Source of the DNA: Gammaproteobacteria bacterium
GTDB taxonomy: Bacteria > Pseudomonadota > Gammaproteobacteria > UBA6429 > Thiohalophilaceae
Assembly (NCBI GenBank): GCA_029880425.1
Contig: JAOUOK010000132.1
Span: 1 to 5,828 of the forward strand
Direction: 5' to 3'
Length of the DNA stretch: 5,828 nucleotides
Positions 1-5,013 of this stretch are shown here, piece after piece (the first letter of the stretch is position 1; each line of letters begins with the position of its first letter). The position numbers and the translations under genes are program-made. The notes under the pieces are model-generated. The model saw only the letters and a program-made list of their open reading frames with translations. It searched no databases and had not been told where the DNA came from.

Positions 1-115
1 ATGAAAAAAGTGGAATGTACGATTAGTACATAAGCGTTTTGAATAAGTTTTCATCGTGCCCCACATTAACATACTCACAGAGGGTAAACGCGGTAATCTG
101 GCTTCTCACGATTCA
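1..115. other. Flank downstream of arsS with a small dyad; no firm gene
   Basis: This is the stretch after the arsS stop codon, up to the window edge. It holds a perfect inverted repeat, ATGTAC-GATTA-GTACAT, at 15-31. Read on the minus strand, the dyad is followed five bases later by a run of six T (complement of 4-9), so it could be a weak intrinsic terminator for the arsS operon, but the stem is only 6 bp and AT-rich. A minus-strand reading frame with ATG at 54-52 (or in-frame ATG at 66 or 72) stays open to the edge and could be the start of a further gene. It gives only about 18-24 residues, none recognisable, and the only SD-like sequence is a GGGG four bases upstream. Neither reading is secure. 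Confidence 0.3.
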
Positions 116-1075
116 TTAGGCAAGGGCACCGCCACAACTTGAACCTTGCCCCGCCGTACACCCATAACAATGATCAGCAATGATAATATCACGTTCATAC
201 ATGTTGTCATTGCTAATATCATTCAGATGCATTCTCTTGCCCTTTTCCATCAAAGCTAATTCCAGCATTTGATTAAAGTCGCAATCATAAAGATAACCCT
301 GCCAGTCTACGCTTACCAGGCTACGGCACATCACTGTTGCAAGGTTATCCTGCTTATAAGCACCTTTTAACAAGACCATGTAATTATCAAACTCACCTTT
401 TGAAATTAAGGTGCTTCCAAAACGTTTAATCGGCATATTGGTCAGGGTATATAAATTACTAAAAACAATATCGTAGCGTTGTTTTAGTTCACGTTTATAA
501 TCCTGTTCCAGCTGGCATTGCGCCGGTGGTAAATGTGCACCCACCGGGTTGTACATTAAATTTAATTCAAGGCCCGTAGCATCAATACCGTAACCTGTTT
601 TATTTAACAAGCGGATAGCTTCAACGCTGGTCTGGAACACCCCGTCGCCGCGTTGCCCATCTACATTTTCTTCAAGGTAACATGGCAGGGAAGCCACCAC
701 TTCAACATTATGCTGCGCTAAAAAATCAGCCGTATCTTCCTGGCCAGGTTCATGCAATACCGTCAGGTTACAACGGTCAATAACATGCACTCCCATCTTA
801 ACTGCTTCCGATACGAGCCTACGAAAATGCGGGTTTAGTTCTGGTGCACCACCGGTTAAATCCAGTTTTTTAATTTTATTCCTGGCTAAAAAACCAATAA
901 TGTCATCAATGGTTTCAGCTTTCATAATTTCTTTACGTTTTGGCCCGGCATTAACATGACAATGCAAGCACGACTGGTTACATAAGTAACCGAGATTAAC
1001 CTGTAATGTATCGAGCTGATCGCGTTTAAGATTTGGGAAATCTGTTTTAGCTAAATGCGGTAAAGTGGCGTGCAT
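116..1075 (-). CDS. arsS: ArsS-family radical SAM enzyme, arsenosugar biosynthesis
   Basis: This is a 319-residue radical SAM protein of the ArsS family (radical SAM / Cys-rich C-terminal domain). Characterised family members join the 5'-deoxyadenosyl group of SAM to dimethylated trivalent arsenic, giving the dimethylarsinoyl-deoxyadenosine precursor of arsenosugars. Seen in the sequence, counting from the ATG at 1075: the cluster motif CNQSCLHC (C32, C36, C39), the SAM-binding TGGAPE at 74-79, family blocks such as RCNLTVLHEPGQED and NPVGAHLPP, and a C-terminal cysteine set (C250, C265, C303, C306, C314, ending CYGCTAGQGSSCGG) that probably binds an auxiliary Fe-S cluster. An in-frame TTG at 1099 would add eight residues. 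I prefer ATG 1075 because CAGGG lies six bases upstream of it and the TTG has no good ribosome site. It is the last gene of the minus-strand operon. Some relatives are selenoproteins, but this one has cysteines and no in-frame TGA. It is expected to be cytoplasmic. The family is very secure; the exact product here is inferred. Confidence 0.93.
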   Translation of the reverse strand: MHATLPHLAKTDFPNLKRDQLDTLQVNLGYLCNQSCLHCHVNAGPKRKEIMKAETIDDIIGFLARNKIKKLDLTGGAPELNPHFRRLVSEAVKMGVHVIDRCNLTVLHEPGQEDTADFLAQHNVEVVASLPCYLEENVDGQRGDGVFQTSVEAIRLLNKTGYGIDATGLELNLMYNPVGAHLPPAQCQLEQDYKRELKQRYDIVFSNLYTLTNMPIKRFGSTLISKGEFDNYMVLLKGAYKQDNLATVMCRSLVSVDWQGYLYDCDFNQMLELALMEKGKRMHLNDISNDNMYERDIIIADHCYGCTAGQGSSCGGALA

Positions 1076-1081
1076 AATAAA

Positions 1082-1086
1082 CCCTG
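1082..1086 (-). promoter_or_regulatory. Ribosome binding site deciding the arsS start
   Basis: On the minus strand CAGGG is followed by a six-base spacer (TTTATT) and then ATG at 1075. This supports the ATG over the in-frame TTG at 1099, which is preceded only by GCGCTGG-like sequence. Confidence 0.5.
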
Positions 1087-1165
1087 TTATTTCATTCAAA
1101 CCAGCGCTAAAAACCCGGCAACGGAATGCGCTTTCGGCACAAAGTGTTCAATTATTGATGAAGTC

Positions 1166-2128
1166 TTACCCGGTAGGATAACCTTTTTTGTTCCAGTCGG
1201 TCATACCTTGTCTCACGACATGAACATCTGAAAAACCATTCTTAGCCAGAATTTGCGCTGCCTTTGCGGAACGGCGATCGGTGCGGCAAACTATTGCAAT
1301 CGGTTTTTCTGTACGATCAATTAATTCATCCATACGTGAAGGCAATTCTTCAACGGCAATATTCATTGCATTACTGATATGGCCCTGTTCGCCAATAAAA
1401 TCTTCTGCTGTGCGAACATCAAGCACAAGTATATCTTCATGGTTATCTAACTTTTGTTTTAAGCTATCAACATCCAGCATCGGCCCCTGGCGTAAGGCAC
1501 TGATAAAGCGCGGGATAAAAATAATCACTGCAACCAGTGCCAATGCCATTAAGCCTTTCTGAATTAAACCTTCACCACCGGTTGCGGCTTCTTTCCCGAT
1601 ATAACCAAAATAAGTATAAGCCAGGCCGCCCGGTAACATACAGATATAAGAAGCGATAACATAGTGCGAGAATTTAATTCGTGTTAAGCCCAGCGCATAA
1701 TTTAACAGGTTAAACGGGAACAGCGGGACCAGGCGAACAAAAGCAATAAAACGCCAGCCTTCTTTCTCAACCCCGTCCTTAAGTTGTTTCATGCGGCCAC
1801 CGGTTTTTTTCTCGACGTAATCGGATAACATGTAACGCGCAATTAAAAAAGAAATAGCTGCACCGATCGTTGCCCCGGTTAAATTATAAAATGTGCCGTA
1901 AACGGGTCCAAAAAGAGCACCACCGGCAAGTGTTAAAACTGAACCGGGAAGAAAGAACACCGTACCGATGATGTAAATAAACATAAATACAAGTGGACCG
2001 AGTATACCGGCCTCATTGATCCAGCTTTCCAACACTGCAGCATCGAGTTGATCACGATAAATAATCACGGTTGTTATGCCCGCGATGAGTACCAGCAACA
2101 GGATTATTCGTAATAAAGACTTATTCAT
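1166..2128 (-). CDS. TVP38/TMEM64 (VTT-domain) membrane protein fused to rhodanese
   Basis: This 320-residue, two-part protein is predicted to sit in the inner membrane. Residues 5-24 form an N-terminal membrane helix. Residues about 40-180 carry the VTT/SNARE-associated (DedA-like) domain, with FFLPGSVLTLAGGALFG at 58-74 and RLVPLFPFNLLNYALGLT at 132-149, both hallmarks of TVP38/TMEM64 proteins. A last helix lies near 190-212. Residues about 217-320 form a rhodanese domain with LDVRTAEDF at 236-244 and the active loop CRTDRR at 281-286, where C281 is the likely persulfide-carrying cysteine; the six-residue loop is typical of sulfurtransferases. Basic residues after the last helix suggest that the rhodanese faces the cytoplasm. 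Related DedA/VTT proteins act in lipid scrambling or membrane homeostasis, but the substrate here is unknown. The start ATG lies two bases after the upstream desaturase stop, with an AAGAAG-like site inside the end of that gene, so the two are probably translationally coupled. arsS follows 90 bases downstream. Confidence 0.9.
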   Translation of the reverse strand: MNKSLLRIILLLVLIAGITTVIIYRDQLDAAVLESWINEAGILGPLVFMFIYIIGTVFFLPGSVLTLAGGALFGPVYGTFYNLTGATIGAAISFLIARYMLSDYVEKKTGGRMKQLKDGVEKEGWRFIAFVRLVPLFPFNLLNYALGLTRIKFSHYVIASYICMLPGGLAYTYFGYIGKEAATGGEGLIQKGLMALALVAVIIFIPRFISALRQGPMLDVDSLKQKLDNHEDILVLDVRTAEDFIGEQGHISNAMNIAVEELPSRMDELIDRTEKPIAIVCRTDRRSAKAAQILAKNGFSDVHVVRQGMTDWNKKGYPTG

Positions 2129-2130
2129 TT

Positions 2131-3006
2131 TTATTCTTCTTTAATATTTTTTTTGCCATCGTCCCATTGCCGACGATTGATCACGTAGCCTGACATCTTA
2201 CCGATAAAGGGTAAGACAAGTAATCCCGGTAACCAACTCACCAGTTTAGGATCACGGTACTTATTGATACCAATCGTCATTTCTTTATGACCAGCACGGG
2301 GTTGAGCACGGTATGTTCCAAATATTCGATCCCACCACGGTAAACTAAATCCAAAGTTACTATTAGCTTCATCATCTTCAACTGAATGATGTACCCGGTG
2401 CATATCCGGTGTAACCAGTATTAAGCGTAAATATTTATCCAGCGTTTTAGGCAAAGAAATATTACCGTGATTAAACATCGCTGTTGCGTTAAGAATAATT
2501 TCAAACATAATCACCGCAACGACGGGAGGTCCCAGTAACACTATCGTTGCAAACTTGATTAGCATGGAAAGAATAATTTCTATGGTATGAAAACGGGCAC
2601 CAGTTGTAACATCATAATCAAGGTCAGCATGATGCACACGGTGCAAACGCCACAACAACGGGATCGCATGTACCATCACGTGCTGGATATAAATAATCAG
2701 ATCCATAATCACGATGGACGCGATTATCGCCAGCCCGCCCGGTACCTCAAAATAGTTAAATAATCCCCAGCCTTGCTCAGTCGCAAACGCTGCCATACCC
2801 ACGGCTGCCGCGGGAAACAAAACACGAAGAATAATACTGTTAAAAAAGACCAGGCCAAGGTTATTGGCCCAGCGAATCAATTTCGAAACGCTTAATGCAC
2901 GTTTAGGCGCAATAAATTCCCACATACCGATAAAAGCCAGCATGCCAAAAAAAAAGCTCATTCGAACCTGTTTCTCATTAGTTAATAAAAATTCTTCGAG
3001 TGACAT
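2131..3006 (-). CDS. Sterol desaturase / fatty acid hydroxylase family membrane protein
   Basis: This is a 291-residue membrane-bound non-haem di-iron oxygenase of the fatty-acid-hydroxylase superfamily. The histidine clusters that hold the two irons are intact: HVMVH (H109, H113), HRVHH (H122, H125, H126), H140 in RFHTIE, H180 in MFNHGN, and HRVHH again (H203, H206, H207). Hydrophobic segments near residues 15-33, 50-75, 88-108 and 145-175 fit an inner-membrane protein with a cytoplasmic active site. The family hydroxylates or desaturates lipids (sterols, fatty acyl chains, ether lipids); the substrate of this member cannot be read from sequence. It is the first gene of the minus-strand operon, with CCAGG about nine bases before the ATG. 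Its place upstream of TVP38-rhodanese and arsS suggests co-regulation with arsenic or sulfur metabolism. The family is secure; the role is open. Confidence 0.9.
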   Translation of the reverse strand: MSLEEFLLTNEKQVRMSFFFGMLAFIGMWEFIAPKRALSVSKLIRWANNLGLVFFNSIILRVLFPAAAVGMAAFATEQGWGLFNYFEVPGGLAIIASIVIMDLIIYIQHVMVHAIPLLWRLHRVHHADLDYDVTTGARFHTIEIILSMLIKFATIVLLGPPVVAVIMFEIILNATAMFNHGNISLPKTLDKYLRLILVTPDMHRVHHSVEDDEANSNFGFSLPWWDRIFGTYRAQPRAGHKEMTIGINKYRDPKLVSWLPGLLVLPFIGKMSGYVINRRQWDDGKKNIKEE

Positions 3007-3033
3007 AATCGTTTACCTGGCTTAAGAATTATT

Positions 3034-3052
3034 TTTCAGGCTTGCCCTGAAA
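3034..3052 (-). repeat. Perfect 7-bp inverted repeat in the operon leader
   Basis: TTTCAGG and CCTGAAA flank a five-base loop (CTTGC). It falls in the predicted 5' untranslated region of the minus-strand operon, about 27 bases before the desaturase ATG. In RNA it would be a compact hairpin upstream of the ribosome site. It lacks a T-run, so it is not a terminator. It may stabilise the leader or be a protein-binding site. Confidence 0.45.
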
Positions 3053-3068
3053 CCCATCTAGCTATAAG
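3042..3068 (+). promoter_or_regulatory. Candidate promoter for the ArsR-rhodanese gene
   Basis: TTGCCC at 3042-3047 and TATAAG at 3063-3068 are separated by 15 bases, slightly short for a sigma-70 promoter. Transcription would begin near 3075, placing the palindrome at 3088-3107 just downstream, where a bound repressor would block it. This is a consensus match by eye only. Confidence 0.35.
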
Positions 3069-3079
3069 ATGAAAATTAA

Positions 3080-3108
3080 ATTCTAGCATTCAATTAATTA
3101 CTTGAATA
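3080..3108 (-). promoter_or_regulatory. Candidate extended -10 promoter for the desaturase-TVP38-arsS operon
   Basis: On the minus strand TGCTAGAAT fits an extended -10 (TGn plus TAGAAT at 3085-3080, five of six matches to TATAAT). A poor -35, TATTCA, lies 17 bases upstream. The 3088-3107 palindrome covers the spacer and most of the -35, the arrangement expected for repression by steric exclusion. The start of transcription would be near 3073, giving a leader of about 66 bases. Confidence 0.4.
3088..3107. promoter_or_regulatory. Probable ArsR-family operator (20-bp palindrome)
   Basis: ATTCAA and TTGAAT form perfect arms around an eight-base spacer whose core TAATTA is itself palindromic, so nine of ten base pairs of the dyad match. 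AT-rich ATTCAA/TTGAAT-like dyads are typical of ArsR/SmtB operators such as that of CadC. It lies in the divergent region just upstream of the ArsR-rhodanese gene and overlaps the candidate promoter of the opposite operon, so a single site could control both. A second perfect dyad, TAGATT-A-AATCTA at 3107-3119, shares its last base and may be part of an extended site. Confidence 0.6.
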
Positions 3109-3125
3109 GATTAAATCTAAATAAT

Positions 3126-3803
3126 ATGAGAGCCAATACATTCAAAAGTGACCTCTTTAGCCAGTTTGCCAGGGTGGGTAAAGCCTTGAGTAACCCTAAC
3201 CGCCTGGAATTGCTTGAATTTTTGGCCCAAGGTGCACGTAGCGTGGAGTCGTTAGCCAACAGCACATCACTTAGCGTAGCCAATACTTCACAACATCTCC
3301 AACATTTACGCCAGGCAGGCCTGGTGACAAGCCAAAAAAAAGGACTTAAGGTCTATTACAGTATCAGCGGGGATGATGTCATTCATTTGCTCGACTCTTT
3401 ACGCGATGTAGCTGAACGCCATATTTCAGATGTTGATAAAATAGTAACTACTTACTTAACAGCAAAAGATCATCTTGATCCCATCCCGGCAACTGAACTG
3501 CTTAAACGGGTAAAACAGGATCTCGTTACAGTACTGGATGTACGACCAAAAGAAGAATATGATGCAGGCCATGTTCGGGGCGCGATTAATATCCCGATTG
3601 AAGAACTTGAACAGCACCTGCAACAACTGGATCCTGCACAGGAAATTGTCGCTTATTGTCGCGGCCCTCATTGCATACTGGCCTTCGATGCGGTGGAACA
3701 ACTTCGCAAAAAAGGTTTCCAGGCACATCGGCTGGAAAAAGGTTACCCGGAATGGAAAGTGGCAGGCTTGCCCATTGAAAAAACGATTTCAACGACTCAC
3801 TAA
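3126..3803 (+). CDS. ArsR/SmtB-type repressor fused to a rhodanese domain
   Basis: This is a 225-residue two-domain regulator. Residues about 8-105 form an ArsR-type winged helix: FARVGKALSNPNRLELLEFL at 14-33, the recognition helix region around SVANTSQHLQHLRQAGLV at 50-67, and the wing near KKGLKVYYSI at 71-80. Residues about 118-218 form a rhodanese domain with VLDVRPKEEYDAGHVRGAINIP at its start and the active loop CRGPHC at 178-183. The fusion is a known type within the ArsR family. The helix that carries the arsenite-binding cysteines in classical ArsR has none here; the only cysteines are C178 and C183, so the signal is probably read through the rhodanese thiols (inference). An in-frame TTG at 3102 lies inside the operator. 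ATG 3126 is preferred because it fits the family N-terminus, although no clear SD precedes either. It is divergent from the arsS operon and probably represses both that operon and itself. A small membrane gene follows 21 bases downstream. Confidence 0.92.
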   Translation: MRANTFKSDLFSQFARVGKALSNPNRLELLEFLAQGARSVESLANSTSLSVANTSQHLQHLRQAGLVTSQKKGLKVYYSISGDDVIHLLDSLRDVAERHISDVDKIVTTYLTAKDHLDPIPATELLKRVKQDLVTVLDVRPKEEYDAGHVRGAINIPIEELEQHLQQLDPAQEIVAYCRGPHCILAFDAVEQLRKKGFQAHRLEKGYPEWKVAGLPIEKTISTTH

Positions 3804-3824
3804 AAACCCTAAATTGAAACCGGC

Positions 3825-4103
3825 ATGATAAATTTACTTAAGAAAGTTTTTTCCCCCGTACTCAATATTTTTGAAAAGAACAATGATGAATTTGTTTATC
3901 GTTCCTTAAACCGAAAAATTGTAGTATTCGTCAGTACTGTTTTTGCCCTGCTGGGATTTGGCTTACCTGTTTTTATGCCTGTACTGATTGAGCTCGGTTA
4001 CTGGTTTGTTATGATCGTCTTTGGAAGTCTTGCTGCTGTTGGCTTTATTGTCGGCTTACTCGGCAGTGATAAAGCCGTCGCTAAATTACTCGGCAGTCGT
4101 TAA
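3825..4103 (+). CDS. Small two-helix membrane protein, unknown function
   Basis: This 92-residue protein belongs to no family I recognise. It has a polar, charged N-terminus (residues 1-30, with KK at 6-7 and NRK at 29-31), then two hydrophobic helices at about 31-54 and 57-80, and a short tail. The tail repeats LLGS at residues 78-81 and 88-91, encoded by an exact 12-bp direct repeat (TTACTCGGCAGT at 4056-4067 and 4086-4097). It starts 21 bases after the ArsR-rhodanese stop on the same strand, so it is probably co-transcribed with the regulator. The ribosome site is weak (ACCGGC). The sequence reads as a plausible membrane protein rather than a shadow frame, and no other gene competes for the interval. 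It converges with the LOG gene, leaving 13 bases between the stops. Confidence 0.75.
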   Translation: MINLLKKVFSPVLNIFEKNNDEFVYRSLNRKIVVFVSTVFALLGFGLPVFMPVLIELGYWFVMIVFGSLAAVGFIVGLLGSDKAVAKLLGSR

Positions 4104-4116
4104 CCCACATCCTGAG

Positions 4117-4815
4117 TCACTGTTTCTTTTTAGCCAGCTCAATTTGTTTTTGTTTCCATATTCTGTGCTCTTTCATAACCGAGACAATCTCATCAATGTC
4201 ATCGGTTAATGTAATCAAATCAAAATCAATTTCTGAAACGGTTTCAAATTGAGTTAAGGTTTTTTTCATCCAGTCAATCAGGCCCTGCCAGAATTCTGTA
4301 CCATATAAAATTAAGGGTACATGATAAATACGGTTGGTTTGCATTAAGGTTAATGCTTCAAAGAATTCATCCATGGTGCCAAAACCACCGGGCATACAGA
4401 CATAACCCATCGAATGCTTAACAAACATCACCTTACGCGCAAAGAAATAACGGAAGTTGAGTGCCACGCTTTGATACGGGTTAGGATGTTGCTCTTCAGG
4501 TAACTGGATATTTAAACCTACTGAAACCTGGTCCACATCCATAGCGCCCCTGTTAGCCGCTTCCATCACGCCGGGACCTCCTCCCGAGATAATCGGGAAC
4601 CCTTCTTTTGCAAGGGCCTGTGCAATTTCGACAGTAGCTTTATAATACGGATTTTCTTCCTTGAATCTTGCTGAACCAAAAATGGTAACGGCAAAATCGA
4701 GATCAGACAACTTGTCAAAGCCTTCTGTAAACTCACTTAAAATTCTGAACATACGCCATGCTTCATCACCCTTAACTTCTTCAAGTGATGAAGACAGATT
4801 ATCTTTTATAGTCAC
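4117..4815 (-). CDS. LOG-family protein (nucleoside monophosphate phosphoribohydrolase type)
   Basis: This Rossmann-fold protein of about 232 residues belongs to the LOG / TIGR00730 family. Family members cleave the N-glycosidic bond of nucleoside 5'-monophosphates (cytokinin ribotides in plants and some bacteria, AMP or purine and pyrimidine nucleotides in others). Seen here: FGSAR at 46-50, SGGGPGVMEAANRG at 77-90, and the signature PGGFGTMDE at 142-150, whose last glutamate is catalytic in the family. The protein is expected to be cytoplasmic. The start is uncertain. GTG at 4815 follows GGGG by nine bases and gives an N-terminus of usual length before WRMFRI. An in-frame TTG at 4830 has no SD but would add only five residues. 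A candidate promoter with a perfect TATAAT lies just upstream, so it is probably transcribed on its own. The true substrate cannot be predicted. Confidence 0.9.
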   Translation of the reverse strand: MTIKDNLSSSLEEVKGDEAWRMFRILSEFTEGFDKLSDLDFAVTIFGSARFKEENPYYKATVEIAQALAKEGFPIISGGGPGVMEAANRGAMDVDQVSVGLNIQLPEEQHPNPYQSVALNFRYFFARKVMFVKHSMGYVCMPGGFGTMDEFFEALTLMQTNRIYHVPLILYGTEFWQGLIDWMKKTLTQFETVSEIDFDLITLTDDIDEIVSVMKEHRIWKQKQIELAKKKQ

Positions 4816-4859
4816 TACACTTAACCCCAAAAATCAAAATAAAATTATTTAAACAGGCA

Positions 4860-4888
4860 ATTATACGATTACCACCTTTGGCTTTACA
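4860..4888 (-). promoter_or_regulatory. Candidate sigma-70 promoter for the LOG gene
   Basis: On the minus strand there is an exact TATAAT (4865-4860), preceded 17 bases upstream by TGTAAA (4888-4883), a three-of-six -35 match. Transcription would begin near 4853, about 40 bases before the GTG start. Direct GGCTT repeats lie close to the -35. This is a consensus match by eye only. Confidence 0.45.
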
Positions 4889-4954
4889 TAAGGCTTCACC
4901 TGACACGGCTATACCCAAACTATATGTACCATCACAAACAAATACCATGTTTAA

Positions 4955-4983
4955 TTATTAATTATTTGTAACAAAATTAATAA
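4955..4983. repeat. AT-rich nested inverted repeat between tmcA and the LOG gene
   Basis: Perfect 9-bp arms, TTATTAATT (4955-4963) and AATTAATAA (4975-4983), surround an 11-base centre. That centre contributes to a second dyad, TTTGT-A-ACAAA (4965-4975), on nearly the same axis. It lies 31 bases beyond the tmcA stop and well upstream of the LOG promoter. It has no GC stem and no T-run, so it does not look like an intrinsic terminator. It could be an upstream element or a binding site, or a chance product of AT-rich sequence. The remainder of 4816-5013 shows nothing else convincing. Confidence 0.35.
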
Positions 4984-5013
4984 AAGGGAAATTTGTCTCT
5001 GCTCTTAACCTTC

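Noticed and set aside
1097..1099. TTG start for arsS
   Set aside because: There is no good ribosome site upstream, while the ATG at 1075 has CAGGG at the right distance.
1100..1165. Possible terminator between TVP38-rhodanese and arsS (GCCGGGTTTTT and AGCGC/GCGCT on the minus strand)
   Set aside because: The stem before the T-run is only about 3 bp, and the AGCGC/GCGCT pair has a long loop that includes the T-run; it is too weak to call.
1281..1562. 93-codon plus-strand frame
   Set aside because: It is antisense to the rhodanese part of the TVP38-rhodanese gene, whose motifs are clear; the translation is serine- and isoleucine-rich shadow sequence.
3456..3828. Several frames of 68-96 codons on both strands over the ArsR-rhodanese gene
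   Set aside because: They all overlap the well-supported rhodanese domain and show no domain of their own.
4094..4130. Possible bidirectional terminator between the small membrane gene and the LOG gene
   Set aside because: Only 4-bp CAGT/ACTG or ACTC/GAGT pairings with long loops are available; the T-rich stretch that follows is the coding sequence for the lysine tail of the LOG protein.
4799..4948. 49-codon minus-strand frame (ATG at 4948) overlapping the LOG promoter and start
   Set aside because: It has no ribosome site, runs through the perfect TATAAT and the start of the LOG gene in another frame, and its translation resembles nothing known.
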